A stretch of DNA of 64,000 nucleotides from Phaeotremella fagi. Its lineage: Eukaryota > Basidiomycota > Tremellomycetes > Tremellales > Phaeotremellaceae. The notes beneath the pieces are model-generated. The model ran no database searches. It was not told the DNA's origin and saw nothing but the letters and a program-made list of their open reading frames with translations. Made by a program: the position numbers and the translations under genes. Shown here in pieces: positions 32,849 through 45,205 of the stretch. The stretch spans positions 558,001 to 622,000 of the forward strand of contig BCHU01000004.1 in assembly GCA_001599715.1 (NCBI GenBank), read 5' to 3'. How positions within the stretch are numbered: the stretch's first letter is position 1; the number at the start of each line of letters is the position of its first letter.

Positions 32849-34838
32849 CTAATACCCCCGTCTCAATCGTTCAATCTCAACCCTCTGTCGTTCAATCACC
32901 CGATTCTTCTCTTTCAACTCGGTCGTCAATCCACCAACCGCTTGACGAATTTCGTTCTAAACAGTCAATTAGCAACCATGTATTCATAATGCAACCCAGA
33001 TTTCTTTGAACCCACCTTCAACCCCCTACCCATCCTTAACATGTCCATTTGGAGATTCGCTAGATCTTTCCGTAAAATTTCTAATGTTTCTTTATCCCCT
33101 CCAACAGAGTTTTGGGTCGACGGGTTTGGTCTGGGTGTTTCCCTTATTGCCCATTGTAGATCTATAGAATTTTCATTTCGATCGATCATTCCATCGTCGT
33201 CTTCGATGTTATCCTCATCCTCCTCTTCGATAATTGGTGTTTGACCTCTTGATATCGAACTAGTACTTGGAACAGGTAACGATTCGATCGACTGGATTGT
33301 ACGAACAGCTGTCGTTTTCAAAGATGTTATCGGTTGTGATGTCGACCTAATCTCCGCACGTTTAGTTATGGTTGGTACAGAAACCGTCCTCCCTTTAGAA
33401 ACAGCACTAGCACTCGTTGAACTCATAACAGTCCTCCCTTGAACTTCACGTTCAAATGTAGCAGCCACCATCACTTTTCGCTCATTCTGAATTTCCATCT
33501 CATCCTTTTTCAAGATCCCTTTCTTGAATTGACTTGGAACATTCGGAACTGGAGTTTCTGAATTCCCAGCATTTCTTTCACCAAGGATTGAACGACCTGT
33601 TGTAGGTATCGTACGTGTCGAGGATGGACGTGAGGTTTTCGGCTGGGTAGTTAGATCAAGTCGTTTGGACGGACTTACTAAAGGTGGTAAAACTGATAAC
33701 GAGATTACTGATTTGTCGTTAGCATAATTTGTCGCTGGTTTAGTTAACGCTCTTAAATCTTTCGTCCAGATACCTATGGGCTTCGTTAATACGACAATCG
33801 ATATGTATGACTAACCGTTCTCAGAACCACCCGCCAAAGTTGCGCCATCTAGGAAAACAAGAGTTTTCAAATCCTCCTCAAAGGTTATTAACTTTGCCGC
33901 ACTGATGTTTATGTCAGATAAATATTCGGATTGACGTCGACATACCTCTCAGGTGCATCCAACGCGAACAACGCTACTTCAGGTCCAGAAGCCTTTGAAC
34001 GAAGTACAGCGCTCAACCCAACTTTCTTGCCTCCAGGACTGAAAGCTATCGAGATGATCTCACCAGCTGCGTTGGGACCGAAGGGATGCAACTCCTTGAT
34101 ATCAGGTTTGGAGGGGTTGGATACGTTTACCACTAGTAGTTTACATTTTGGTAGAGGGATGAGGAGGGTGTTGGGTAGAGATGGATGGAAAGCGATTTGT
34201 GAGGATATAGGCTGTGGAGGTTAGGTATATTTAAGGACAGGAGTGGAGAGGGGCTTGCTTACCCCGGTGACATGATTTTTCATGGGTAGTATTGTTCTTT
34301 GATGGAACTCCTTTTCGTATAGAACTAGTTCACCGGTTGATGATCCAGCTACTACTGTAGTCCCCGTCGAATCTGAAATTAAAGCGGTGAGAGTAGAGGT
34401 CGGTCCCTAAGTACGTTCAGTGTGTTAGACACTTGGATATGACTATGGTGAACCCACCTCCAATTCCCTAACAAACCCCCATTTCCCAGAATCTTTCTCC
34501 ATAACCACCAGCCCATCAGTGGTCCCAACCAAAACCCTATCCCTCAAAGAATGTTTCTCGACACAACAAACCCCCAACACATTTTTCTTCGTCTTGGAAG
34601 AAGCCGATGACGAAAATTCACTAATCCTTTTCCCACGACTGTCGTATTCCCATATTGTAGCTGATGAAGTTGAATAGAGATAGGTATGACCTTTGAAGGA
34701 GGTTAGAGTTTTTGGTTCGGTTGAGGGATATCGTGTTGGGAGGGGGAGCGGGGTTCTGAGGATGGCTTCGGTGGTTTTGGTGTTTGTTAGTGTTAGGAGT
34801 TCTAGGGAACTTGGGTTGGTTGAGAGGATCGTCGTCAT
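32849..34838 (-). CDS. NEDD1-like WD40 protein with C-terminal coiled coil
   Basis: Starts MTTILSTNPSSLELLTLTNT. The N-terminal ~300 residues are WD40-like blades, for example LTSFKGHTYLYSTSSATIWE, LTALISDSTGTTVVAGSSTG, IIPLPKC-type strands and EIISIAFSPGGKKVGLSAVL. A disordered Ser/Thr-rich stretch follows, then a C-terminal helix: LRKDLANLQMDMLRMGRGLK, EIRQAVGGLTTELKEKNRVI, ending RQRVEIERLRRGY (stop 32849-32851). The REIVNLQ-like helix plus terminal E-I-E-R-L recalls the NEDD1 tail that binds gamma-tubulin, with a WD40 domain in front as in NEDD1. A role in recruiting gamma-tubulin complexes to spindle pole bodies is inferred. Other WD40/coiled-coil proteins are possible. Confidence 0.55.
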
Positions 34839-35333
34839 TGGGAGATAGGTATTGGGTTTAGGTCAGGTTGGATGGAGGTTGTTTGGATTGTATGGGGTTG
34901 ATGGTGAGGGTGATGTTGTTGATGATAGATATGATGATGTGAGATTGATGTTGGTTCTGGTTGTTGGTTGTTGACGATGAAATGGAAAGCAGTCGCGAGT
35001 AAACAAAGGTAAAATAGTGTTTAAAGGGGGGGGTGAAATAAAGAGTTAGTTGAGCAGGGTTACTAACCTAAGATGTCTAGTCAGTTCTCTACTTGTCTAC
35101 CTTTTAGATTGTTAAGATGATGCTGATCTTATATCGATATGATATTGGCAGTGGGAGTGAGAGTGAGAGGGGTGAAATTGAGAATACATCTCAAGCAACT
35201 TCTAAAGAAGCATTGATGAAAAACACATCTGTATTATTCTTGTAAGGAATGACGTCAACGTTTGTTGGTAACCATTGTTTCGAAGCAACCTCATCTTCTC
35301 ATTCCACCATCACCTTCATCCAACCAAACCACC
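34839..35333. other. Divergent promoter region, NEDD1-like and malic enzyme
   Basis: About 495 bp between head-to-head genes. It includes TG-rich repeats on the + strand at about 34860-34975, a GTGAGAGTGAGAG stretch at about 35156-35168, and a CRE-like palindrome. Confidence 0.5.
35250..35257. promoter_or_regulatory. CRE-like palindrome TGACGTCA upstream of malic enzyme
   Basis: A perfect 8-bp TGACGTCA lies 77 bp before the malic enzyme ATG. This is the consensus for CREB/ATF-type bZIP factors. Its use in this organism is inferred. Confidence 0.45.
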
Positions 35334-37847
35334 ATGTCCAAAGAAACCCTCAAACTAAACTTGAAAGGTTCATCCCTCCTCTCGAATCCAAGATTCAACA
35401 AGGGTACAGCATTCACTAAACATGAAAGAGAGATATTCGGTTTAAGAGGGAGATTACCTTTTGCGTTAGTGTTCACTGAATGATCCAAAACTAACCCCCT
35501 AACAGTGTTGATACACTCGACGACCAGGTCCAAAGAGCTTATGCACAATATAAAGATAGACAGGATGATATACATAAAAATTCATTCCTCCAATCGTTAA
35601 AAGGTAAACAATGTCCATTACACCAAAAATATTGGTTCTGATATAGAACGGTTGTAGCCCAAAACTGGACCCTCTTCTACGCCCTCCTCACTCGTAATTT
35701 GATAGAAATGTTCCCAGTGATATATACACCAACTGAAGCTGATGCGATCCAAAATTATTCTCAATTGTTTAGGAGGAGTGAAGGGTTGTATCTAAGTCCA
35801 CCTTGGGAGAGTAAGATGGAAGAAGATTTTCTTGATGCCTGTGAAGGAAGGGAATTGGATTTGGTCAGTTGCCGTCTGACGAGTTCTCCGACTTAGCTGA
35901 TAGGGTTATAGATTGTGGTTTCGGACGCTGAAGCTATTTTGGGTATTGGTGATCAAGTATGTACCTATACAGAATCTCGCTGATGAAGCTATAGGGATCT
36001 GGGGGGATTGGTATATCTTCTGCAAAAGCTGTCATCTATACTCTAGCAGCTGGGATTGAGTTAGTCAATCATCCAATCTCAGAGACTTGGACTGACGGAT
36101 TGTAGTCCAGCAAAAACACTGCCAATAGTCTTAGACGTCGGTACGGAGAATGAAGATCTATTGAGAGACGATTTATACATTGTAAGTTTTATCTCCTTTT
36201 TACCTTATTTTGCTGTTATAGTGACTTACGAATCTTAGGGATATAGAGAACATCGACTTCGTGGGAAAGGTTATGATGAGTTTACAGATAAATTCGTTCA
36301 ACTGGTTAAAAAGTATCAACCCAAGGCTTTACTTCATTTTGAAGATTTCGTGGGTCAATTCTCTTGGTTTGGAATGACAGTACTTACAAGTGTTCTAGGG
36401 TGTTACAAATGCTCAGAAGTTGTTGGAGAGATATCGGTGAGTTCAGTTGTGAATTGCGGTGAAGTTTTTAACTGACCTCGTATCAGAGATCAACATCCTG
36501 TGGTGAGTTGGTCATCAACATCTTTTTGTGACTGCAGCTCATGTTGGATCAAAGTTCAACGACGATATACAAGGAACAGGAGCTGTCACAGTATGTCACC
36601 TAAACTTCCCCATACTACAACCTTCATTAACCTCATAAAAAGCTCGCAGCTTTACAAGCAGCCATCAAAGTAACCAAATCCAAAGTAAGTAACCCCCAAC
36701 CAGTACCCTCACTCACACCATAGCTCTCCGACCAAAGAATAATAATCTACGGTGCAGGATCAGCAGGTCTAGGAATAGCCCGTCAACTCCGTGACGCCAT
36801 TTCCCTAGAACCAAATCTCTCCCCCAAAGAATCATCTGAAAGATTCTGGTTGATTGATAGACATGGACTCATTCATCGTCAACTTGATAAATCTTTAGTT
36901 AGGAATGAGATTGAAGATGATTTTGTTAGAGGGGAGGAATTTACCGGGGAGATTGGGTTGGAGGAGGTGGTTAGGGTTGTTAGACCTACGGTTTTGATTG
37001 GGACTAGTACTCATCCAAAGGCTTTTAGTGAGAGTATTGTGAGTAGGCGTTTTTCTTGGTTTGGTAGGTTCTACTGAGCTTTTGGGATAGATTAAGGAAA
37101 TGTCAAAACATGTTGATAGACCAATAATCTTTCCTGTGAGTTCAAGCTTCATTTCCATGGCCTTTATAAACGATAGCCGAACTGAAAGCCAACAGCTGAG
37201 TAATCCAACAAGATTATGCGAAGTCGAGTAGGTACTATTCCTTTTAAGGGAGACAAATTACTAATCAATCTATTTGTCAGTCCCAAAGACGCCAACATCT
37301 GGAGTGACGGTAAAGCCTTAATCGCTACCGGCTCACCATTCCCACCAGTCGAAATACCAAATTCAGACAAGAAATACGTTATAGCAGAATGTAACAACGT
37401 ATGTCAATTGATCATAATTCCCAGAACCCAACTGACCATAATGTTATAAATGTATAGGCCCTAATCTATCCAGGATTGGGACTCGGCACGATCCTCTCCA
37501 AATCTCACAAAATGACAGATAAAATGATAATGGCCGGATCAAAAAGATTATCAGAATTAGCACCGGCGTTGCAAGATCCGGATAAAGCTTTATTACCAGA
37601 TTTCGGAAGTAGGTCATTACACTTCGCCCAAACATGGGACTGTGAACTGATTTCAACGATTTACTGTGCTGTAGGAGCGGCTGAAGTCAACTTCGAAATT
37701 GCATTGGCTGTTTTGGATCAGGCTTTGGAAGATGGTGTTGCTGGGATTGAAGTTCCGCCTTCTGAGGAACGAAGGGATTGGGCGAAAGGGAGACTTTGGG
37801 AAGCTGTTTATGTCGATTATGAGTTTAGTGAGGATGGTTTGATGTAG
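35334..37847 (+). CDS. Malic enzyme
   Basis: A gene with about ten introns. It decarboxylates malate to pyruvate with reduction of NAD or NADP. It starts [20 protein letters not shown] with [20 protein letters not shown], the typical malic enzyme N terminus. Then come [20 protein letters not shown], the first nucleotide loop [71 protein letters not shown] (metal-binding Asp pair), the second Rossmann motif [33 protein letters not shown], and [13 protein letters not shown]. The end is [20 protein letters not shown]. There is no obvious mitochondrial presequence, so a cytosolic location is inferred. Coenzyme choice is not settled by eye. A CRE-like site lies in its promoter. Confidence 0.93.
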
Positions 37848-38242
37848 ATTAAGAGGGGGGTGGGGATTATTTAGAAATGATTTGGATATGAATAGATTAT
37901 ACAGGTTTAATTGGTTCTCGATGGACTATACTGTGACTACCTAAGAAGCTTTTTTTGGTAAGGAGATTTCAATCGATCCTTTGTTCAGATTGGTATTTTG
38001 AGAAGGTTGTATTTGAAGTTTCTTCGGAAAGTTGACTGGTGTACTGTACAGTACTCGTACATGTACTGTTTTTGGTGGTACTTCAGCTGGATATGGAATG
38101 ATGGTTGGACTCTGTTGATCGCTTAAGCGAGCTACTGTATCACCTTCCAGTAGAGAAAGTACGAAAATCTTTGAATCAGACCTATATAACCATCATACTA
38201 TTGATACTGTACACTCTTTAATTGGTACAATACTCGCGAAAC
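37848..38242. other. Convergent intergenic region with GTAC palindromes
   Basis: About 395 bp between the 3' ends of malic enzyme and the orphan gene. It holds the clearest palindrome of the window at 38041-38054 and GATACTGTACACTC at about 38202-38215. No gene seen. Confidence 0.5.
38041..38054. promoter_or_regulatory. Perfect 14-bp palindrome GTACTGTACAGTAC
   Basis: The sequence equals its own reverse complement over 14 bp and is followed by TCGTACATGTACTG, so GTAC occurs five times within about 28 bp. Here it lies downstream of both flanking genes, which argues against a simple promoter role. Confidence 0.4.
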
Positions 38243-38764
38243 TTAGCCCCGAAGGAGATGTTTTTTCAATCTAAAACTTGTACTCCCCAACATCTTCATA
38301 CCCTTTCCAACCTCAACACTCATCTTGCTAGCTATCTCCTCTGCATCTTGACCGAATTTCTCATCATACCATTCCTTATAAGCATCCAATCCTTTCTTCG
38401 TACGAAAAGTCTCCCATTCTTCACCCTCGTAGATCGTGAGGTTTAAATACAACTCATCAATCGCGGTTTTAATGGACCTTTTCAATTTTTCCTTATCATG
38501 ACTTAATTCGAAGGAATTTCCGACTCTAAGACCATCCACAGCTTTTGGTCCTGTCGTGTACTTAATCGTTAGCCCTGCTTCTGTGACTTTCTTGTCGGGA
38601 AGGTCGATGTAGAATACGAATGGTCTGGTTTTGTTGGTTGATTCGATTCGAACGTAGCTGCTGTATGGTTCATGGGGATAGAGGTTGACTTGCCAGTTAT
38701 GAGTGATCTCACTTGAGCTTGGCTGGTTGTTTGAACAGGATGACGCCGATTTTGAACTTGACAT
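38243..38764 (-). CDS. Orphan protein, intact member of two-copy family
   Basis: An intronless 173-residue frame starting MSSSKSASSCSNNQPSSSEI. The core NKTRPFVFYIDLPDKK and the helical KLKRSIKTAIDELYLNLTIY, followed by EGEEWE, correspond to segments of the broken gene at 18258-18802 (RPFQFTLNLDDPKK; DLVSAIESAVENIYGEIFEG), and the later ASKMSVEVGKGMKML matches SEKIREATKAL. Overall it looks like an N-terminal beta-rich part then a helical part (YKEWYDEKFGQDAEEI). No signal peptide, membrane span or known domain. It resembles the five-gene array in size and lack of introns but not in motif. Confidence 0.6.
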   Translation of the reverse strand: MSSSKSASSCSNNQPSSSEITHNWQVNLYPHEPYSSYVRIESTNKTRPFVFYIDLPDKKVTEAGLTIKYTTGPKAVDGLRVGNSFELSHDKEKLKRSIKTAIDELYLNLTIYEGEEWETFRTKKGLDAYKEWYDEKFGQDAEEIASKMSVEVGKGMKMLGSTSFRLKKHLLRG

Positions 38765-39373
38765 TGTGTTGTTTTATTCTCAAATGACTAGGGGATTGAT
38801 TCTCTTGACGATTGACACAGAGTCAAAGACTGTGAGTCAAGGAAAGTAAACTTCTTTTCAGTTGCCTTCTTTGAATTTACTTTTAAGCTCAGTTCAGTCT
38901 AGCTTGAATGGATCTGGATTTTATCCTGTGCCAGCTTTCCTTTATCCACTGTTGAGGTGAGATGGTTGTTTTGATTGATTGTTGTGCCACATTTGAGTGA
39001 ATTGAGCCAAGCTTAAACGGATGTTTACGATGGAGCAGACGACTGGGCTTATGGGATGAGACATAGTGACAACGGGCAACGACAACGTCTGCTTTTGTTA
39101 TTGTTATTGTATTCATCTATCATCATCTACAACTAACATCCAGCTCAACTCATACTCTCAACACATACAGCTAACATTCATACAATTCAACATTGTATTC
39201 ATAGTATCTGGCTCAACCCAATACTGTACGAGTACTTATCACCGAGGGCCCTGATATTATCCAGTACTAGCGTAGGGTATCATAATCGTATCAGCATACA
39301 CAGCATCCATATCATCTTACAGTCTCCACTCAATCTTATCTATCCTATCCAACCACACAAGAGAAGAGAAAAG
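38765..39373. other. Divergent intergenic region, orphan gene and VTT protein
   Basis: About 610 bp. TACTGTACGAGTACTT lies at about 39222-39237. The orphan gene side holds a TTGACACAGAGTCAAAG sequence with TTGAC/GTCAA arms at about 38812-38828. No gene is supported. Confidence 0.45.
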
Positions 39374-41132
39374 ATGTCCTCAAATTCACCTCCATTGTAT
39401 TCACAAACATACGCCATTCCATATACTCAACAACAACAACCCCAGTCCGAATCCCAACCTGCATTTCGTAAACGGAAATCATCTACTACCATAACCATGG
39501 TTGAAGGATCACCAACCAGGTCAACTTCCATAACGTTACCTCAATTATCTGAATCGTCTTCGTCAAGTACTATCGAAGTAGATGATGAATCATCAATTAC
39601 AATCGAATCAACGAGTACATTGAATACACCAAATACACCAGATCAACCAGAACTGAATAACAACAATCATCTCTATCCTATACCCCCACATCTGTCCAAA
39701 AACCACGAAAGACGCTCGTCAGACTCTAGTTCATTAGCTGAAGAAGGTGAATCGACTCCTTTACTCTCCACCCCTGAAATCGAGGAGAAATGGTATAAAG
39801 GTCCATTACTTGGTGCTACTATCCGATTATCTGTCTTATTCGTTATCTTCACTGTCATCGTTGCGGGTACTTTCTATTATGGTTTACCAGCTGTTGATGA
39901 GTGAGTTGAAGTGTTGATCGTGTGCTACTCGACTGACATTCTACTTAGGGAGGATAAAGATGTTTTGCATATCCCTAAATCATTCGCTGATTTACAGGCG
40001 TTGAAGTGAGTTGCCAAGTTCTTGTTCGATCTCGTCAACTCATATCCATTTTTTAGCTCTCTGTTCCAAAAATATAAAAACCTTTATCCGTATAGAATAC
40101 TCGCTTGCGGGATTGTTTCTTATCTTTTGTAAGTTTTGAGTCTCTCCTCCGGGTTAAATTTACTAATCCACATCAGCGTGCAAACCTTCAGTTTACCTGG
40201 ATCAATGTACATCTCGATACTCTACGGAGCAGCCTATGGGATGTTCAAAGGTCTCCTCCTATCTTGTCTAGTAAGCTGTCGTATCTCCCCATAACCGGCA
40301 AGAAGGAAGCTAACAATGTGTAAAGTGCGATTCAGTCGGTTCAATCTTCTGTTACACCCTCTCATCATTCCTCGCACCACCACTCTTAGCCCTCCCGTTC
40401 TATCGAGCCAGAGTCGAAACCTGGAGAATCAAAATCATGGGAGATCCAGCATTAGGCAAAGCTGTTTCTTGGGATGGCGTCTTCGCTTTCTTGATTGTTT
40501 TGCGAATTGCTCCGTTCCCTCCTCATTGGGTCGCTAATTTCGTGGCTCCTCATTTGGGTATTGGGATGGGTATGTTCTGGTTAAGCTGTTTTATCGGTAG
40601 GTCCAAGATTTTCTGCAAAGTGATTTGATTGATAATTTTTTGTGCGATAGGTATCGCCCCGGTCTCTGTTATACATGTAACGATTGGATCATCGTTGGAT
40701 TCAATGACCTCAGCTGAAGATTTCCATATATTGTCGTTGAGGAACATTCTCGGTTTAGCAGCTGTAATCGTAGCGGTGTTGATTCCCGTCGGATTGAAAA
40801 GAATCTTCAGAAAGGATTTAGGTGAATTAGGGGAAGCAGAGAATCTACTTGAAGAATCTGGTGTGGATAGTGAGATCACTGTCGTTGAGCAGGGACAAAA
40901 ACAAAATGGTGTTATCACAGCTGTTGATAGTGGAGTCGTCTTGGCTTTACCTAGTTCTGGTGATGGATCTTTTGATAGGGGTAAGAAGGGTAAAGGGAGA
41001 GCTGTTATTATTTCGAATATCCAAGAAGAGGAGGGGGAGGAGGAGGTTGTGAAGGTTCAAATTAAACCTGAGAAAATTAAAGGTTATGGTAGTATCGAAC
41101 CTGTTCGATCTGATGTGCCGTGGTCGAGGTAG
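39374..41132 (+). CDS. VTT (DedA/TMEM41/Tvp38-like) membrane protein
   Basis: Starts MSSNSPPLYSQTYAIPYTQQ with a ~130-residue Ser/Thr-rich cytosolic N terminus. A first membrane span follows (ATIRLSVLFVIFTVIVAGTF). After introns at about 39901-39949 and 40006-40058 come YLFVQTFSLPGSMYISILYG, AAYGMFKGLLLSCLCDSVGS, FLAPPLLALPFYRARVETWR, the VTT signature RIAPFPPHWVANFVAPHLGI and MFWLSCFIGIAPVSVIHVTI. The order and the R-x-x-P-[FL]-x-P-x-W-x-x-N pattern match TMEM41-type VTT proteins. In animals TMEM41B and VMP1 are ER lipid scramblases used in autophagy; yeast Tvp38 is Golgi. Which applies here is not settled. The tail is charged and disordered. Confidence 0.8.
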
Positions 41133-41366
41133 AGATGTAGATGTAGATGGGGGAGTTGGTATTGGGGTTGGGGTTGAGCTGATGTGTATCTTATTCATAT
41201 CCATTTCATTTCTGTTTTGTAATTTTATTACTTTTATTTCGATGTATCGTTTACTCCCCTGCCTGGTCGGATAGAATTTTGATAACCGAGTGCACGTCCA
41301 CCATACATCAATTTCGGTCAAATTGACTCCTAAACTCTTTGACATTCACATCCAGTATCAATATCA

Positions 41367-43467
41367 ATGTCAATATCCAACCCCTCCCACCTCCTAATCC
41401 TAAGAAACCCACCAAGATCCCCAGCCCACCCTCAACTAGCTCCAACCTCAACAACAAGATATTGGAACGACCAACCACCCCCCCAATCCCAAGCCCAACC
41501 ACTCGATCAAATCCCCTCCCCCTCAAATCAAAACATCTCAATCTACTCAGAACCTGATCAATATCATGAAGACGATTTAGTCATCCATTCGACGTTTACC
41601 GCTGGTACGGGGCCTGGGACGGGGTTGAAAGGTAAAGTTAAGATCTTGGTTGGTAACCATTTTTTTTGGTGTCATGAAGAAGTTTTGTATTTCGCTTCAC
41701 CTTTCTTTCAGGGTTTGTTCGATGGTTCGTGAGTGTGAATGATTTCTTTGGGTCTGGGGTTTCAACTGATGGTTTTCTTGGGGGGTTAGGTGGGCTGAAA
41801 CTCGTGATGGACATTCCCAAGATATTAGATCACGATCAACTACTCCTGATACTTTGTCTAACGATGTTGGAGGGAATCTTGGTATTGATAGTCCTTTGAT
41901 CACTGTTACCTCGGTTGATACCAATGCACATGAAATCGATGATAGGATAACGGAAGATAGAAAGGTTTCTGATTCAATTGTGGATGATGATCAAGAAACG
42001 GAGTGGGAGGATGAGATTGGTGACGACGAAGAGGAGGACGATGATGATAGAAAAGAAAGCGTTTATCTGGATGCTGAGGGTGATCAAGATCTTACGAATT
42101 TCATGAAAGAACTACGAGAAATTCCAGAACCAGGACCGGAACTGGAATCACCATCGACATCCAAGGACTCTTCAAATCATCAAAACAGAATATCGTCATC
42201 GTCCAAATCATCTCGTAAAAAAATTAAACCACTTTCGATGAATCCCAAAACCCCTACTCCTACCGCTCCTCTTCCAACACCAACAAATAAATATAAAGTC
42301 AATACCAGTCGACGTTTGAGTTCGATCTCTAATAGATCTTCTGTACGGACTGGTATATCCCCTCGACGTACGGTTAGGAATCGTTCTCGGAAAGAGCAAG
42401 AGGAGGAGGAGGAGGTTCAAGCTGTGATTGAACTTCAGGAGGAACGGGCTAGTGTCTTTCAAGATTTTTTGTTTTGGGCTTATCCACAGTATGTCCCTCT
42501 ATCTTTTCTTTTGGGGTCATTGTCCTGATATGGGATTTTAGTCTGGATTGTAAAATCACTTGGACGAATGTTGAGGATGTACGTGAATCCCAATGTAAAA
42601 ATGAAAAGTTGGGTTTTAACAAAAGAATTTAGTTACTCCAATTATCATCGAAACTACTCGTTCCACAATTAACCAAAATCTGTGAAATCTTCTTGATGAC
42701 TCATGCAGCTGGTAAACCAATCATGACCTTACGGCTGGCTGAGAAACATGATAATTCAGAGATGTACAAGGAAGCTAGTCGTTTCGTCCTTGATCTGGGT
42801 ATGTCTTTCACTGGGTTGATAATTAACTCTGACACCCGTGATAGCTGTTTGGGATCGAAAAGAGATGGATGATTTATCTGAGAGAACTCAATTACGTTTA
42901 TCTATGAGGTAGGGGGATTGTCTGTTGGTTGAGCGAGTACTAACTAGGTCTTAGGAGGACATGGTTTTTGGAACGACTGCTCAAACTTGGAAGTATAGAT
43001 GTCAAGAAGGATTACACTTGTGTAAGTAACTCAGGTCGAAAGGTTATTTATGTCTGACCACTCTGAGTAGAGACACGATTGTCCAGACGTTTCAAAATGC
43101 CAATCCTTATTAGATGAGAAATGGCGTCAAGCATATCTAGCAATCACTAGATTATCACCACCCCAACCTTCAGTCGCTTTCAGGTGGTTAAGACAGTTGG
43201 AAGTTTCACCGACGAACCCGACTTTATCTATGCCTACTTTGTTATGTCAGAACGCTGCTAAATCTTGGATAGCTGCTAGTGAGTGAAATCATGATGCTGA
43301 TGTTGATATTGCTTTTGTCGCAGTCTTCGATAGAATGTTTGAACGTGTTTTCCAAACTAAATTGTCTGCTTCACCTGGGACTGAGAAGGTGGGTTTTTCT
43401 GAGATGAATATGCCTGTCAGACTAACATTGATCTCAGTACTGGTTATGGATACCTATGAACGAGTGA
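41367..43467 (+). CDS. BTB/POZ-domain protein with a large insertion inside the domain
   Basis: Exon 1 (41367-41730) contains the first half of a BTB fold: KVKILVGNHFFWCHEEVLYF, ASPFFQGLFDGS. Exon 2 encodes about 200 disordered acidic/Ser-rich residues, and the second half then resumes: RASVFQDFLFWAYP, HLDCKITWTNVEDLLQLSSK, LLVPQLTKICEIFLMTHAAG. A BACK-like helical part follows (MTLRLAEKHDNSEMYKEASR, LRLSMRRTWFLERLLKLGSI), with Cys/His residues (CRHDCPDVSKC). The last exon ends KYWLWIPMNE, stop 43465-43467. BTB proteins are often cullin-3 adaptors or transcription cofactors. The role is not known. The start at 41367 is the first ATG in frame; an out-of-frame ATG lies at 41339. Confidence 0.75.
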
Positions 43468-43700
43468 TATTTGTATTGCATGAGATTCTTGTTTGTATTT
43501 ATTGTAGTTCTAAGTGTTGTATCTGTGATTGTGCCTGCCCGGCTATCACCCAATTATTGGAAATCTCATCAGCATCTCTTGGAAATCATTCGCGTTGACT
43601 CATATCCCCCAAATCAATCTTGGAAATTACACAAAAAAAAAAGGTATAAACAGGAAGAGAACAAAGAGTTATCCCCCAACTCTTCCCACCATCATCCAAA

Positions 43701-45205
43701 ATGAACGTTATCCGTCAATCTATCAGAACTAAGATCCCATCTCGAACTGTTGAGGTATCTTCGAGAATTGCTACTCGTGGATTCAACGTTTCAGCAATTC
43801 GTTTTCAGCAGGTAAGTAAGAACTGTTTATTTGCTACCAGTCTGATTCTGATTTTCATCTCAGCTTTTGAAAACCCCTTTATACGATTTCCATGTTGAAC
43901 ATAAAGCCAAGATGGTTCCGTTCGCTGGATACAGTATGCCGTTAAGTTATGGAGATGTAGGACAGGGTATGTCTTCATCTCAACATCTTTCAACTGATGA
44001 TGATACTGAAACATAACAATTCCAGTTACAGCACATAACCACGTCCGAAATTCAGCAGGTCTATTCGACGTCTCCCACATGCTCCAACATCGATTCACCG
44101 GTCCAGGAGCCCAATCATTCCTCGAATCAATCTCACCCTCCTCCCTAAAAAACTTATCTCCATTCACGTCAACCCTCTCAGTCTTACTCAACGAACAAGG
44201 TGGAATCATCGATGACACCATCATCACCAAACAGGAATCCGACGATAGTTTCTATGTGGTTACTAACGCTGGCAGAGCGAGTGAAGATATCGAATTTATT
44301 CAAGGTAAACTTGTTGAGTGGGTTGGTGGGGAGGTAGGATGGGAACGATTGGAGGGGTGGGGATTGGTTGCGTTGCAAGGTCCGAAAGCTGCTGAGGTTC
44401 TGCAGGGGTTGGTGGATGTTGATTTGGGTTTACTTAAATTTGGACAATCTTGTTTTGCGGGTTTAGGGGTTGGTAAGACTAGAGTTCATATTGCCAGAGG
44501 TGGATATACAGGTGAAGATGGTTTCGAGGTATGTCCCGGGATGAAACTATCAAAACGAAAACTGATTGTTAACGACATTGGATAGATCTCAATCCCACCT
44601 GAAGCTACGGTAGCTTCGACTTTCTTGTTAACCTCCCAACCGGATGTCGAACTTATCGGTCTAGGCGCCAGGGATTCATTGAGATTAGAAGCAGGCATGT
44701 GTTTGTACGGTCACGATTTGGACGAAACTATCAGTCCTGTCGAAGCTGGTCTTTCATGGGTTATCGGTATGCTACAAGTCCATTCTGGTAACATTGTGAA
44801 TACTGATCACCGTGCATACCCTAGGTAAAGATCGTCGTACGCCAGGTTCTTTCCCTGGTAGTGAAAGGATTTTGAAGGAGTTGTCATCAGCTCCGGCTAG
44901 ACGTCGTGTTGGGTTCGAAGTTAAAGGTTCACCTGCTAGAGAGGGATGTAAGATATTCGATGAATCTGGTGAGAAGGAGATTGGTAAGTCCCCATGATCT
45001 CTAATCGAAACCCAATACTGATGAGACAACAGGAATCATTACTTCTGGTATACCATCTCCTACGTTAGGTACCAACGTCGCTATGGGTTACGTCCTTAAT
45101 GGTCATCATAAACGGGGTACTAAAGTTATGATCGAAGTCAGGAAGAAGTTGAGAGAAGGCGTTATCAAACCTATGCCCTTTGTTCCTACTAAATATTTCA
45201 AGTAG
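43701..45205 (+). CDS. GCV1: Glycine cleavage system T protein (aminomethyltransferase, mitochondrial)
   Basis: Starts [20 protein letters not shown], an Arg/Ser-rich presequence. Introns fall at about 43811-43863, 43966-44026, 44529-44585, 44768-44824 and 44983-45032. Family segments are in order: [165 protein letters not shown]. Stop TAG 45203-45205. The enzyme transfers the aminomethyl carbon of glycine to tetrahydrofolate in the mitochondrial matrix. Length fits the family (~400 residues). Confidence 0.94.

Noticed and set aside
38041..38069. GTAC palindromes as ends of a transposon
   Set aside because: No paired inverted termini around an ORF, no target-site duplication and no transposase remnant.
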